Source: Salicibibacter cibi (GTDB lineage: Bacteria > Bacillota > Bacilli > Bacillales > Marinococcaceae). Taken from it: a stretch of DNA of 64,000 nt. The notes beneath the pieces were generated by a model. The model worked only from the letters and a program-made list of their open reading frames with translations, ran no database searches and was not told where the DNA came from. The DNA lies in assembly GCF_016495865.1 (NCBI RefSeq), contig NZ_CP054706.1:2046001-2110000 (forward strand). Direction: 5' to 3'. Positions 1 through 9,080 of the stretch are shown here, in pieces. Numbering within the stretch: position 1 is the first letter of the stretch; each line of letters starts with the position of its first letter. The position numbers and the translations under genes were made by a program.

Positions 1-1429
1 GCCGGCCGATTCCCAGTTCTTCCATCGTGCGCACGAGTCGTGCTTCCGTGTATCTGGGCGGCGGTTGCGTAAAATGTTGCGTCGGTTCCAGCGATTCTTT
101 TTTGGCCGTGTGCCCTTCTTCGAGCGCGGGAAGAAGTTTGCTTTCTTCTTTTTTGCGATCGTCGCTTCCTTCCACATAAACTTTCATGAATCCTTGAAAT
201 TTTATTTTAGATCCCGTTGCCCGAAAGATCATTCCGCCATTTTCCAAATCTGCCGTCATTGTATCCATGATCGCAGGTGCCATGCGACTCGCTACCATAC
301 GTTCCCAAATTAGACGATAGAGTCTTAACTGATCCCGACTCAAATAGTCTTTGACTGATTTGGGCTCACGGGAGACAGTCGTTGGACGGATGGCTTCGTG
401 GGCGTCTTGGGTGTTCTCTCCCTGTTTCTTTGGCTTGCGGTCGCCGCCTACATATTGCTTTCCATATTTATCTTGAACATAGGTCTGCGCTTCTTCTTTT
501 GCCGTTTCGGAAATTCGTGTGGAATCGGTACGCATATACGTAATTAAACCTACAGTTCCTTCTTTTCCCAGCTCTATTCCTTCGTACAATTGCTGGGCAA
601 CCATCATCGTCTTTTTTGCACGGAAATTAAGCTTTCGGGCCGCTTCCTGCTGAAGCGAAGAGGTGATGAAAGGCTGTACCGGATTGCGACGCCGTTCTTT
701 TTTCTGCACGGAAGCAATCGTAAAATCGTTCCCTGTTATTTTTCCAAGGACTTCGTCCACATCTTCTTTTTTCTTCAGAGCCTCTTTTTTGTTTCCTTTT
801 CCGTAAAATTGGGCTTCAAATGTTTCTTTTCCATACGTAAATGTTCCTTTTATATTCCAGTACTCTTCAGGTTCAAACTGTTGAATTTCTCTCTCCCGAT
901 CATTGATCATCTTTACGGCGATCGATTGTACACGTCCTGCGCTTAAGCCTTTTTTCACTTTTTTCCAAAGCAACGGACTGATGTTGTAACCAACGAGCCG
1001 ATCTAAAATTCGGCGTGCCTGTTGGGCATCAACGAGATCGGTATTAATGGTGCGTGGGTTTTTGAATGCTTCCTGAATCGCGGGCTTTGTGATTTCATTA
1101 AACACAACCCGGCAAGGCGTATCTTCATCAATCCCCAAGCTGAATGCCAAATGCCAGGCAATCGCTTCCCCTTCACGGTCGGGGTCCGCAGCAAGGTAAA
1201 CTTTTTTTGCTTTTTTCGCTGCTTGTTTCAATTCCTGTAAAACCGGGCCTTTCCCGCGAATCGTAATGTATTTCGGGTTATATTTCTGCTCCACATCCAC
1301 ACCCATTTGTGATTTCGGTAAATCACGCACGTGTCCCATCGATGCTTTCACCGTATATTTTTTCCCTAAATACTTTCCTATCGTTTTTGCTTTAGCGGGA
1401 GATTCAACGATTACAAGGTAATCTGCCAT
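1..1429 (-). CDS. topA: DNA topoisomerase I, 3' end beyond window
   Basis: Type IA topoisomerase that relaxes negative supercoils through a transient 5'-phosphotyrosine link. About 476 N-terminal codons are present; the C-terminal part, including the zinc-ribbon repeats, lies left of the window. The protein opens with [15 protein letters not shown], the TOPRIM start, and shows the acidic DPDREGEA motif. The catalytic Tyr lies in [10 protein letters not shown] near positions 525-555. The ATG at 1429 follows a GGGGAGGAAA ribosome site at about 8 bases. It lies downstream of dprA as in Bacillus subtilis, and a promoter is visible between the two genes. Confidence 0.97.
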   Translation of the reverse strand, partial: MADYLVIVESPAKAKTIGKYLGKKYTVKASMGHVRDLPKSQMGVDVEQKYNPKYITIRGKGPVLQELKQAAKKAKKVYLAADPDREGEAIAWHLAFSLGIDEDTPCRVVFNEITKPAIQEAFKNPRTINTDLVDAQQARRILDRLVGYNISPLLWKKVKKGLSAGRVQSIAVKMINDREREIQQFEPEEYWNIKGTFTYGKETFEAQFYGKGNKKEALKKKEDVDEVLGKITGNDFTIASVQKKERRRNPVQPFITSSLQQEAARKLNFRAKKTMMVAQQLYEGIELGKEGTVGLITYMRTDSTRISETAKEEAQTYVQDKYGKQYVGGDRKPKKQGENTQDAHEAIRPTTVSREPKSVKDYLSRDQLRLYRLIWERMVASRMAPAIMDTMTADLENGGMIFRATGSKIKFQGFMKVYVEGSDDRKKEESKLLPALEEGHTAKKESLEPTQHFTQPPPRYTEARLVRTMEELGIGR

Positions 1430-1586
1430 CTCTAGAGTTTCCTCCCCCCAGATAAGGTTGCTCAAAAGCCTGTGCCGTGTATCACTCTGCCCGCTTCATT
1501 TGTTGTTGCTGTCTGTAGCGAAGGCTTCATGGCTATATTGCAGGGCGTTTTGAACATGTTCGAATTTTAATGTAAAACCTTCCTCA

Positions 1587-1615
1587 TTATTAAACAACAA
1601 TTTCATGTTTGTCAA
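1587..1615 (-). promoter_or_regulatory. sigma-A type promoter for topA
   Basis: On the minus strand TTGACA (1615-1610) and TAATAA (1592-1587) are separated by 17 bases. The start codon of topA is about 160 bases further on, leaving a long leader in which no other gene was recognised. Confidence 0.6.
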
Positions 1616-1663
1616 ACAAAGTTTTTTGGAAAGGGGAAGAATTTTTCGAATTCAGAGGGGGGA

Positions 1664-2518
1664 TTAAAGATCCGAGGAACGCAGGACAATCGCTGCCCCT
1701 TGTTCAATCAAACGGTTAGTGCCTATGGATGTTTTGCTGTAAATCGGTCCGGGAAGCGCACAAACATCGCGCCCTTGCTCCAACGCTTGATCAACGGTAA
1801 TCAGTGTACCTGAGCGTTCGCCGGCTTCCACGACGAATAAGCGGTCACTGAGAGCGCTGATAATGCGATTACGTTCCGGGAAATGCCACTTCTGCGGGCG
1901 ACGGTCCGGGGGATATTCGGAGAGGATTAAATGGTCATTCGCCAATGTTTCTGCAAGCGACTTGTTCTCGCGGGGATAAATGTGAAAAAAGCCTCCGGCA
2001 ATCACAGCGATCGTCATACCGTTTGCGAGAATTGCACGCTTATGGGCGACGGTGTCAATGCCTCTGGCCAAGCCGCTTACGATGACACGGCCAGATTGAA
2101 TGACCGGGGGGAGCAATTCCTCTGTGGCTCGCACACCATAATTGCTCGGTTGGCGCGTGCCAATAACAGCCAACGTTTCTTTGTTGCATAGAGAGATATC
2201 TCCTTTACAATAGATCACCCAAGGCGGGTCGGGCATTTGTTCCAGACGCAACGGATAGGAAGGATCGTCTCTCGTGATCGGCATGATTCCGGCCGCTTTC
2301 AATTCTTTTTCCAGTTCAACAACGGAGGTGCTTTTCCAATAGGAATGCCAGTTGCGAGCCGACGTCGAGCGACAGCCGGTAAGGCTAATTAATGTGTCGG
2401 TGGAATGCTCGGCATATCGTTCTAATGAGGGGTCGTCTGCATGCAAGCGGCGCAGTGCGCGCCAGCTCATGCCGGGGGCGAGATGGGCGTGGAGCAATCG
2501 TTGTCGGTACGAGGACAT
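1664..2518 (-). CDS. dprA: DNA-processing protein DprA (Smf)
   Basis: Loads RecA on incoming single-stranded DNA during natural transformation. The 284-residue product has the DprA Rossmann fold: GTRQPSNYG, then VSGLARGIDTVAHKRAI, the GGF-x-IYP-x-EN loop, and the SEYPPDRRP/FPERNRIISALS segment, followed by ERSGTLITVDQALEQGR. The ATG at 2518 is preferred over one at 2575 because GGAAAGGAG sits just before it and because the family begins there; the upstream codons overlap the promoter. It sits between sucD and topA as in Bacillus. Length is typical for a Bacillus DprA without a C-terminal winged helix. Confidence 0.96.
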   Translation of the reverse strand: MSSYRQRLLHAHLAPGMSWRALRRLHADDPSLERYAEHSTDTLISLTGCRSTSARNWHSYWKSTSVVELEKELKAAGIMPITRDDPSYPLRLEQMPDPPWVIYCKGDISLCNKETLAVIGTRQPSNYGVRATEELLPPVIQSGRVIVSGLARGIDTVAHKRAILANGMTIAVIAGGFFHIYPRENKSLAETLANDHLILSEYPPDRRPQKWHFPERNRIISALSDRLFVVEAGERSGTLITVDQALEQGRDVCALPGPIYSKTSIGTNRLIEQGAAIVLRSSDL

Positions 2519-2563
2519 AGCGTCTCCTTTCCAATAAGGATATAGATCATGTGTTCGTGTACA

Positions 2564-2591
2564 ATTATAGCACATATGAAAAAGAAGTCAA
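2564..2591 (-). promoter_or_regulatory. sigma-A type promoter for dprA
   Basis: Minus strand TTGACT (2591-2586), 16-base spacer, perfect TATAAT (2569-2564). It lies directly after the sucCD terminator, so dprA is transcribed independently of sucCD. Confidence 0.75.
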
Positions 2592-2592
2592 G

Positions 2593-2633
2593 CAAAAAAA
2601 AGACACCTGTCACACTTTTCATGACAGGTGCCT
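2593..2633 (-). terminator. Rho-independent terminator of sucCD
   Basis: Minus strand inverted repeat GGCACCTGTCA / TGACAGGTGTC with an 8-base loop followed by a run of eight T. It starts about ten bases after the sucD stop codon. Confidence 0.9.
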
Positions 2634-2642
2634 TCCGGAGAA

Positions 2643-3557
2643 TTAATTGCGCGGTTCATGCGTTAAACATGCATCATACAAGTTGTTTTCTTTCAACGTT
2701 TCAATCATCGTTTCTCCGATGATCGCCGGGGTTTCAGCAATGGAAATGCCGTTATCGGCCATTGTCTTTTTCTTTTCATCCGCAGTGCCTTTGCCGCCGG
2801 AAATAATCGCGCCCGCGTGACCCATACGTTTTCCCGGAGGCGCAGTGGCGCCGCCGATAAAGCCGACGACCGGTTTGTTCATGTTCGCTTGCACCCATTC
2901 GGCTGCTTCTTCTTCTGCCGTACCGCCGATTTCTCCGATCATCACGACCGCTTTTGTATCGTCATCCTCATTGAATAGTTTCAACGTATCGATGAAATCG
3001 GTCCCGTTCACCGGATCGCCGCCAATGCCGACAGCCGTGGACTGTCCGACGCCGGCCGCGGATAATTGATCCACCGCTTCATACGTGAGCGTCCCGGAGC
3101 GGGAAACGACACCAACGTGCCCTTTTTGATGAATATAGCCGGGCATAATACCAATTTTACATTCATCCGGCGTGATGACACCCGGGCAATTCGGTCCTAT
3201 TAAACGGGTCTTTTTCCCTTCCATGTAACGCTTTACTTTCAACATGTCGATCACGGGAATTCCTTCCGTGATACAAATGACGGCATCAAGCTCGGCATCC
3301 ACCGCTTCAAAGATGGCATCTGCCGCAAGTCCCGGTGGAACGTAAATAACGGAAGCAGTGGCTCCTGTGGCATCTACAGCTTCTGAAACGGTGTTGAATA
3401 CCGGGACACCTTCAATTTCGGTGCCGCCTTTTTTCGGCGTAACGCCACCGACAATTTGAGTCCCGTATTCGATCGCTTGTTTTGTATGAAAGAGGCCGGT
3501 GGAACCGGTAATCCCTTGAACTATCACTTTCGTATCTTTATTAATTAAGATACTCAT
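2643..3557 (-). CDS. sucD: succinyl-CoA ligase [ADP-forming] alpha subunit
   Basis: Alpha subunit of the TCA-cycle enzyme that couples succinyl-CoA cleavage to nucleoside triphosphate formation. The 304-residue product has the CoA-binding N-terminus (VQGITGSTG, then GGVTPKKGG) and the phospho-histidine loop [11 protein letters not shown] near residue 247. The start at 3557 follows a GGCGGG ribosome site. It is 18 bases downstream of sucC and is followed by a strong terminator, giving a two-gene operon. In this window sucCD also borders the acyl-CoA catabolism island, although that adjacency may be coincidental. Confidence 0.97.
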   Translation of the reverse strand: MSILINKDTKVIVQGITGSTGLFHTKQAIEYGTQIVGGVTPKKGGTEIEGVPVFNTVSEAVDATGATASVIYVPPGLAADAIFEAVDAELDAVICITEGIPVIDMLKVKRYMEGKKTRLIGPNCPGVITPDECKIGIMPGYIHQKGHVGVVSRSGTLTYEAVDQLSAAGVGQSTAVGIGGDPVNGTDFIDTLKLFNEDDDTKAVVMIGEIGGTAEEEAAEWVQANMNKPVVGFIGGATAPPGKRMGHAGAIISGGKGTADEKKKTMADNGISIAETPAIIGETMIETLKENNLYDACLTHEPRN

Positions 3558-3575
3558 AGTAGCGTGCCCGCCTTT

Positions 3576-4736
3576 CTATTTTACTAAGTCTACGATTTTC
3601 TCGGCACCATCTGCCATAGAATCTGCAGCGGTAATGTTTAAGCCTGATTCTTCGAGTATTTTCTTGCCTTCACCAACGTTTGTGCCTTCCAAACGGACAA
3701 CGAGCGGCATCGTTAGGCCGATTTCTTTTGTTGCCGTCACAACACCTTCCGCGATGACATCACACTTCATGATTCCGCCGAAAATATTGACGTAGATGCC
3801 TTTGACTTGTTCATCTTCGAGGATGATTTTAAAAGCAGCGGTCACTTTCTCTGCCGTTGCGCCGCCTCCCACGTCAAGGAAGTTCGCCGGTTCGCCGCCA
3901 TTATGCTTAATAATATCCATCGTCGACATGGCAAGACCTGCGCCGTTGACCATACAACCGATATTTCCGTCCAAAGCAATGTAACTAAGGTCGTACTTGG
4001 ATGCTTCGATTTCTTTCGGATCCTCTTCATCGAGGTCACGAAGTTCCTGGATATCGTTTTGGCGATAAAGGGCGTTGTCGTCGAAGTTTAGTTTCGCATC
4101 AAGCGCCAAAACGTCGCCGTCTTTTGTCGTAACGAGCGGATTGATCTCCGCAACGGAGCAATCTTTTTCCATAAACACGTCATAAAGCCCGCTCATAAAC
4201 TTAACCGCTTTTCCGAGGGAATCATTTGGAATGTTCATGTTAAATGCGAGTCGACGCGCTTGGAAACCTTGCAAGCCAATCGCCGGATCGATAAACTCTT
4301 TGAAGATTTTTTCAGGTGTTTCGGCCGCCACCTCTTCGATTTCGGTGCCGCCTTCTTCAGAGCCCATCAAGACGACGCGGGAAGTGCTACGGTCCAATAC
4401 CAAGCCGATGTAATACTCTTGGTCAATGTCGCAGCCCTCTTCAACGAGCAATCGTTTTACTTCTTTACCTTCAGGGCCTGTCTGATGAGTGACGAGTGTT
4501 TTGCCGAGAATTTCTTCGGCATATGTACGCACTTCATCCTCATTCTTCGCTATTTTTACACCGCCGGCATTGCCACGGCCGCCGGCATGAATTTGCGCCT
4601 TCACGACGCGCACGTCCGTTTTTAATGAACGGGCTTTTTCGACGGCTTCTTCCACAGAGAAAGCCTCATACCCCGTCGGCACAGCGACGCCGTACTGTCT
4701 GAGGAGATCTTTGCTCTGGTACTCATGAATATTCAT
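3576..4736 (-). CDS. sucC: succinyl-CoA ligase [ADP-forming] beta subunit
   Basis: Beta subunit of succinyl-CoA synthetase, carrying the ATP-grasp nucleotide site. The 386-residue protein starts [17 protein letters not shown], has [12 protein letters not shown] (ATP-grasp), AEINPLV for metal binding, and the C-terminal ligase-CoA domain with [10 protein letters not shown]. The ATG at 4736 is chosen over an upstream in-frame start at 4778 because AGGAAGG precedes it and the family begins with this sequence. Its upstream region is shared with the divergent NERD gene; no convincing sigma-A promoter was identified for it there. Confidence 0.97.
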   Translation of the reverse strand: MNIHEYQSKDLLRQYGVAVPTGYEAFSVEEAVEKARSLKTDVRVVKAQIHAGGRGNAGGVKIAKNEDEVRTYAEEILGKTLVTHQTGPEGKEVKRLLVEEGCDIDQEYYIGLVLDRSTSRVVLMGSEEGGTEIEEVAAETPEKIFKEFIDPAIGLQGFQARRLAFNMNIPNDSLGKAVKFMSGLYDVFMEKDCSVAEINPLVTTKDGDVLALDAKLNFDDNALYRQNDIQELRDLDEEDPKEIEASKYDLSYIALDGNIGCMVNGAGLAMSTMDIIKHNGGEPANFLDVGGGATAEKVTAAFKIILEDEQVKGIYVNIFGGIMKCDVIAEGVVTATKEIGLTMPLVVRLEGTNVGEGKKILEESGLNITAADSMADGAEKIVDLVK

Positions 4737-4881
4737 GTTCTGTCCATCCTTCCTATGAGTACTTATCAATTCGATCATGCGATAAAGGAGCGATGAATAT
4801 CACCTGTCCAATACCTTTACACACATTTTTTATGATACCAGTCTTTTGGAAAAGAATAAAGGGAAAGATTCGAGTATATTC

Positions 4882-4910
4882 TTGTTTTTCCTGATTGTTT
4901 CTCGTATGAT
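4882..4910 (+). promoter_or_regulatory. sigma-A type promoter for the NERD gene
   Basis: TTGTTT (4882-4887), 17-base spacer, TATGAT (4905-4910). The ATG of the plus-strand gene is 30 bases downstream of the -10 hexamer. Confidence 0.5.
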
Positions 4911-4939
4911 TAAAATAATGAGCCGAAAGGAGATGAGTA

Positions 4940-5845
4940 ATGAATCGTAAGGAACGACAAGAACCCCTTGAATTAAAATATTTCAGATTTTTGGAAGGAC
5001 GAATGCATCTCTCCCCGGAAGAAAAACGACAATACACCAATGCTCAAAAAGGTTTTGAAGGTGAGATAACATTTGACCGTTGGATCGAGCAAAATCTATC
5101 GACCGATCACCTTTTAATAAAAGGCTTGTTGCTCGAACATAAAGGGGAATTATTTCAAATTGATACCCTTCTTATTTTTTCTTGGCAAATCTATCTCTTT
5201 AATGTAAAAAATCACGCCGGTGATTATTATATTAATGGAGAAAAATGGCACTTCATGTCAGGCGCTGAAATCAAGAGCCCCCTCCTTCAGTTGCAGCGGA
5301 GTGACTTTCTCCTTCGTCAATTGCTGCGAAAACTTGGCACAACCACTCCTATCGAGCCCTCCCTTGTTTTTATCCACCCTGAATTCATTTTGTATAATGC
5401 TCCTCCACAGTTTCCTATCATTTTTTCCAGCCAACTCAATCGATTTAAGAAAAAACTGAACAGCAAACCTTCGAAAATAGAGCGAAAACATGAAATACTT
5501 GTCGAACGATTGGTTTCATTGCACTTGGATCATTCACCGCATACTCGGTGGCCGGACTACGACTATCAAACGTTGAAAAAGGGTGTCATTTGTGTCACAT
5601 GCGGGACATTCATGAGTGAAAAAGAGCGAAAATGGATATGTTCCTCGTGCGGAAACCAAGAGTCAAACGAAGCCGCGATTATGCGCAATGTCGAGGCATT
5701 TACATTTCTATTTCCAAACGCAAAAATTACAACCAACACGATTTACGAATGGTGTGGGGTTAAAGGTTCAGCAAGCAAAGTCAAACGGGTCCTATCGAAA
5801 AATTTTAGACGTTTTAGTCATGGGAAAGGTTCATACTATGGCTAG
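4940..5845 (+). CDS. NERD domain-containing protein with C-terminal zinc ribbon
   Basis: The 301-residue protein has a NERD (nuclease-related) domain at about residues 38-150: a KGFEGE helix, then FQIDTLL and LFNVKNHAGDYY. In many NERD proteins the last motif carries a Glu as EVKN; here it is NVKN, so a proposed metal ligand is replaced by Asn88 and nuclease activity is doubtful. Residues 218-237 form a CxxC-x12-CxxC zinc ribbon. AAAGGAG precedes the ATG. This is the only plus-strand gene in the window, divergent from sucC and convergent with the beta-oxidation operon. Its biological role is unknown. Confidence 0.85.
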   Translation: MNRKERQEPLELKYFRFLEGRMHLSPEEKRQYTNAQKGFEGEITFDRWIEQNLSTDHLLIKGLLLEHKGELFQIDTLLIFSWQIYLFNVKNHAGDYYINGEKWHFMSGAEIKSPLLQLQRSDFLLRQLLRKLGTTTPIEPSLVFIHPEFILYNAPPQFPIIFSSQLNRFKKKLNSKPSKIERKHEILVERLVSLHLDHSPHTRWPDYDYQTLKKGVICVTCGTFMSEKERKWICSSCGNQESNEAAIMRNVEAFTFLFPNAKITTNTIYEWCGVKGSASKVKRVLSKNFRRFSHGKGSYYG

Positions 5846-5853
5846 AAGGATTC

Positions 5854-6061
5854 GGTTAGAACACTTTTTCAGACGGTGCACCGCAATTCGCGTTCCAATG
5901 AGCCCGGTTGGAACACTTTTTACAACAGGTCTACCCGATTCACCTCCCAACGCACTCGGCTGGAGCACTTTTTGGGGCGTTACACCTCGATTCACCCTCC
6001 AACGGACCTGGTTGGAACACTTTTTCAGACGGTGCACCGCAATTCGCGTTCCAACGAGATC
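5854..6061 (+). repeat. tandem array of four 52-bp repeats with hairpins
   Basis: Units begin at 5854, 5906, 5958 and 6010, each exactly 52 bp, with a partial fifth unit from 6062. Each starts GGTTGGAACACTTTTT or a variant. Units 1 and 4 are almost identical over about 40 bp, while units 2 and 3 have diverged. Unit junctions form inverted repeats such as GTTCCAA (5892-5898) with TTGGAAC (5908-5914), followed by ACTTTTT, so each resembles an intrinsic terminator for plus-strand transcripts. The array lies between convergent genes. The 52-bp period is not a multiple of three, and no gene is supported from 5846 to 6212. Confidence 0.85.
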
Positions 6062-6212
6062 AGTTGGATACCCATTATCGAGTTCTCCCGCGGCTCAGAC
6101 GCCCCACTCACCCATCCAACGCCTGAACCAAACTCACGATTAGCTCATGATACTTGCCCTTCACCTGCATTAATCCCGTGTACGTTTTATGCTCATTTTT
6201 TAGCGCAAGCGC

Positions 6213-7067
6213 CTAGCGGTATTTATAAAACCCTTCCCCGGATTTCCGGCCCAATTTTCCGGCTTTCACATACTTGATGAGGAGCGGACAAGGCCGGTAT
6301 TTTTCGCCAAGTGTTTCATACAAATAATTCATGTTCCGAAGGCGGCTATCAAGACCGACGAGGTCTGCCAGTTCCAACGGGCCCATTGGGTGATTCAAGC
6401 CCAGTTTAAGCGCTTTGTCGATATCTTCGGCTGAAGCGACGCCTTCCATGTACATGTTCATCGCCTCGTTTCCGATCAGGCAGTTCATACGGCTCGTCAC
6501 AAATCCCGGAAATTCATTGACTTCCACCGTTTCCTTGTTCATTTTTTCCCCGAGATCCTGCACAATCCGCACCGTTTCTTCCGAAGTATCCAACCCCTTG
6601 ATCATCTCAATCAGCTTCATTTTATGAACCGGATTGAAAAAATGCATGGCAACCACTTTCTCCGGGCGATTCGTCGCCGCGCCGATCTCGGTCGGGCTGA
6701 GCGTGGATGTATTTGTCGCCAAAACGGTATGGTCCGGGCAATGCTCATCAAGCTGCCGGAAAATCTTCACCTTTAACGGGATTTCTTCCAACACTGCTTC
6801 AATGACGACATCTGCCTCGCGCACAGCTTCTCGCAGATCATTTTCATAATCTATTTGTTGCTTCGCCGCTTCCGCCTGACCGCCATCAATAAAGCCTTTA
6901 TCCGTGCTTTTTTGCAATAATTCCTCAATCGATGCCCTTCCCTGCTCAAGATTGGATTCATCGACATCATGAAGTTTCACCCGGAAGCCACTCAAAGCAG
7001 CGGTATAAGCGATGCCCCTGCCCATCGTCCCGGCTCCCACGACACTAATTTGTTGCAACACACTCAC
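6213..7067 (-). CDS. 3-hydroxybutyryl-CoA dehydrogenase
   Basis: NAD-dependent oxidation of 3-hydroxyacyl-CoA to 3-oxoacyl-CoA in the cytoplasm. The 284-residue protein has the Rossmann motif VVGAGTMGRGIA, the catalytic-His motif AMHFFNPVHKMKLIE, and the C-terminal helical domain with LGLNHPMGPLELADLVGLD. It ends GFYKYR. The GTG start at 7067 overlaps the thiolase stop by four bases (GTGA), implying translational coupling. It is the last gene of the sigma-54 operon that starts at 12704. A second enzyme of the same family is encoded four genes up, so the two may differ in chain length. Confidence 0.93.
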   Translation of the reverse strand: MSVLQQISVVGAGTMGRGIAYTAALSGFRVKLHDVDESNLEQGRASIEELLQKSTDKGFIDGGQAEAAKQQIDYENDLREAVREADVVIEAVLEEIPLKVKIFRQLDEHCPDHTVLATNTSTLSPTEIGAATNRPEKVVAMHFFNPVHKMKLIEMIKGLDTSEETVRIVQDLGEKMNKETVEVNEFPGFVTSRMNCLIGNEAMNMYMEGVASAEDIDKALKLGLNHPMGPLELADLVGLDSRLRNMNYLYETLGEKYRPCPLLIKYVKAGKLGRKSGEGFYKYR

Positions 7068-8260
7068 CTCTTATTCCTTTCCAGCATTAAAGCCATGCCT
7101 TGGCCGCCGCCGACACATAAGGTCGCGACGCCGAACCGTTCATTTTTTCGTTTCATTTCGTAAAGGAGCGATGTCGTAATCCGCGCGCCTGTGGCGCCAA
7201 GCGGGTGCCCCAACGCGATGGCGCCGCCGTTTCGATTGACATCCTTCTCCGGAATGCCAAGTTCACGGATGACCGCCAATGACTGGGAGGCAAACGCTTC
7301 ATTCAGTTCCCATGCCTCGATGTCTTCTTTTTGCTTCCCTGTTCTATCCAAAAGCTCTTCCACTGCCGGCACGGGACCGATGCCCATCACTTCCGGGTCG
7401 ACGCCTACAGCCGTCCAGTCTACAATCGTCGCCATCGGCGTTACCCCGAGCGTCTCTGCCTTTTCTTTCGTCATCAAGACGAGGGCGGATGCGCCGTCAT
7501 TGCGCCCGCAAGCGTTCCCTGCCGTCACCGAGCCATCCGCTTTAAATGCCGGTTTCAAAGACGCAAGCTTCTCCGGGGAAGTCTCCCGCGGGTGCTCATC
7601 GGCGGAAAACGGAAACGAACGCTTCCGTTCCTTCACTTCCACAGGTACAATTTCTTCTGCAAACGTCTCGTTTTCAAGCGCGCGCTGCGCCCTCTCTTGG
7701 CTTTCAAATGCAAAAGCGTCTTGGTCTTCACGACTAATTTCATAGCGCTCCGCCACATTTTCCGCGGTCGCCCCCATGCCAAGTTTGTCCCCATAAATGT
7801 CCATCGGCTGTTGTCCGGCTTCCAGATTGGAGTCCACAAGCTTCTGTATCCCTTCGCCATAACGGGTGTTACGCAGATACATGGGCGCCTGGCTCATGTT
7901 TTCCGTCCCGCCGGCAACGACGACATCCGCCTGCCCGAACAAAATTTGTTGGACACCGGACCCAATCGCCTGCATGCTGGAAGCGCATAGGCGATTGACG
8001 GTAAACGCCGGTTTGCTCTCCGGAATGCCCGCGCGCAAAGCGGCGACCCGGGCCACATTCGACGACGCTGTCGTTTGCCGGACTTCCCCAAGAATGACTT
8101 CATCTACATCTGCTTTTTCGATCCCTGCTCGAGACACCGCTTCTTGAATCACTATACTGCCAAGGTGGCCGCTATCGACATTCCTTAGCGAACCCCCCGC
8201 GCGTCCAACGGCGGTTCGCACAGCGCTTACGATCACAATCTCCTTATTTTCAACCTTCAA
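7064..8260 (-). CDS. acetyl-CoA C-acyltransferase (thiolase)
   Basis: Thiolytic cleavage of 3-oxoacyl-CoA, or the reverse acetoacetyl-CoA synthesis. 398 residues. Catalytic residues are all present: Cys92 in NRLCASS, His352 in GGAIALGHPLGATGAR, Cys382 in LCVGGGQG. It opens with IVIVSAVRTAVGRAGGSL as in the degradative thiolase family. The start is TTG at 8260 behind AAAGGGTG. It sits between the enoyl-CoA hydratase and hydroxybutyryl-CoA dehydrogenase genes, completing a beta-oxidation spiral within one operon. Confidence 0.94.
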   Translation of the reverse strand: MKVENKEIVIVSAVRTAVGRAGGSLRNVDSGHLGSIVIQEAVSRAGIEKADVDEVILGEVRQTTASSNVARVAALRAGIPESKPAFTVNRLCASSMQAIGSGVQQILFGQADVVVAGGTENMSQAPMYLRNTRYGEGIQKLVDSNLEAGQQPMDIYGDKLGMGATAENVAERYEISREDQDAFAFESQERAQRALENETFAEEIVPVEVKERKRSFPFSADEHPRETSPEKLASLKPAFKADGSVTAGNACGRNDGASALVLMTKEKAETLGVTPMATIVDWTAVGVDPEVMGIGPVPAVEELLDRTGKQKEDIEAWELNEAFASQSLAVIRELGIPEKDVNRNGGAIALGHPLGATGARITTSLLYEMKRKNERFGVATLCVGGGQGMALMLERNKR

Positions 8261-8275
8261 ATGGTTTCACCCTTT

Positions 8276-9052
8276 CTATTTTCCTCGAAAATCAGCCTTT
8301 CTTTTCTCCAAAAAAGCACTCGTTCCTTCATATTTATCATCGGATTGGAAAGCGACTGCTTGCGCCAGTTTTTCCAATAATTGAGCGCTTTCAAGATTCG
8401 AATCCGCACCCCGGGTCACGACCATCTTCGCAAGCCGAACGGCGAGTGGCCCTTTCGCGGAGATATCAGCGGTGATCGCCCGCACGTTTTCCTCAAGCGC
8501 TTCCGGATCGGCCACATCATTCACAAGGCCAATTCGATGAGCCTCGTCGGCCTCGATCAATTTGCCGCGTAAAATCATTTCAACCGCTTTCCCTTTCCCG
8601 ACGAGCCGGGTTAAACGCTGCGTGCCGCCGGCCCCCGGAATAATCCCTAAGTTCAATTCAGGCAGCCCGATTTTCGCTTTCGTGCTCGCCACCCGAATAT
8701 CACAGGCCAATGCCAGCTCGCACCCGCCCCCGGCCGCAACTCCGTTGATCATGGCGATTGTTGGCTTTTCAAAGTCTGCCAGTTTGTCATACACCGCTTG
8801 CATGCCCGGCGAGAGTGCATCGAGCGCTTCCTTGTCCCGAAGCTGTTTGATATCCGCCCCAGCCGCGAATGCCTTCTCACCTGCTCCTGTGAAAATAACG
8901 CCGTCTACGTCAGCACGCCTGTCCACGTCATCGAGCACAGTTTCCATTTCTTCCAACACTTGTGCGTTCAATGCGTTGCGCACATCCGGCCGGTTGATCG
9001 TGATCGTCGCCCACCGGTTATCAACATTTAATTGAATCAATTCCAAATTCAT
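8276..9052 (-). CDS. enoyl-CoA hydratase
   Basis: Crotonase-fold hydratase that adds water to trans-2-enoyl-CoA. The 258-residue product starts MNLELIQLNVDNRWATI; AAAGGAACG precedes this ATG, whereas an upstream in-frame start at 9136 would run into the preceding gene. Both catalytic acids of classical hydratases appear conserved: Glu in GGGCELALACD and Glu in LPELNLGIIPGAGGTQR. The oxyanion-hole segment KAFAAGADIKQL is also present. It sits between hydroxyacyl-CoA dehydrogenase and thiolase genes of the same operon. Confidence 0.94.
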   Translation of the reverse strand: MNLELIQLNVDNRWATITINRPDVRNALNAQVLEEMETVLDDVDRRADVDGVIFTGAGEKAFAAGADIKQLRDKEALDALSPGMQAVYDKLADFEKPTIAMINGVAAGGGCELALACDIRVASTKAKIGLPELNLGIIPGAGGTQRLTRLVGKGKAVEMILRGKLIEADEAHRIGLVNDVADPEALEENVRAITADISAKGPLAVRLAKMVVTRGADSNLESAQLLEKLAQAVAFQSDDKYEGTSAFLEKRKADFRGK

Positions 9053-9080
9053 TTTTGACGTTCCTTTCTTCATTTCACTT

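Noticed and set aside
590..946. Plus-strand frames opposite topA, sucCD and the thiolase genes
   Set aside because: They are antisense shadows of well-supported minus-strand genes and lack ribosome sites.
4753..5040. Minus-strand 95-codon frame across the sucC/NERD divergent promoter
   Set aside because: It overlaps the NERD gene start and promoter and shows no family resemblance.
5616..6277. Overlapping frames through the 52-bp repeat array
   Set aside because: The unit length is not a multiple of three, so all frames repeat the same peptides in turn; no start signals or domains are present.
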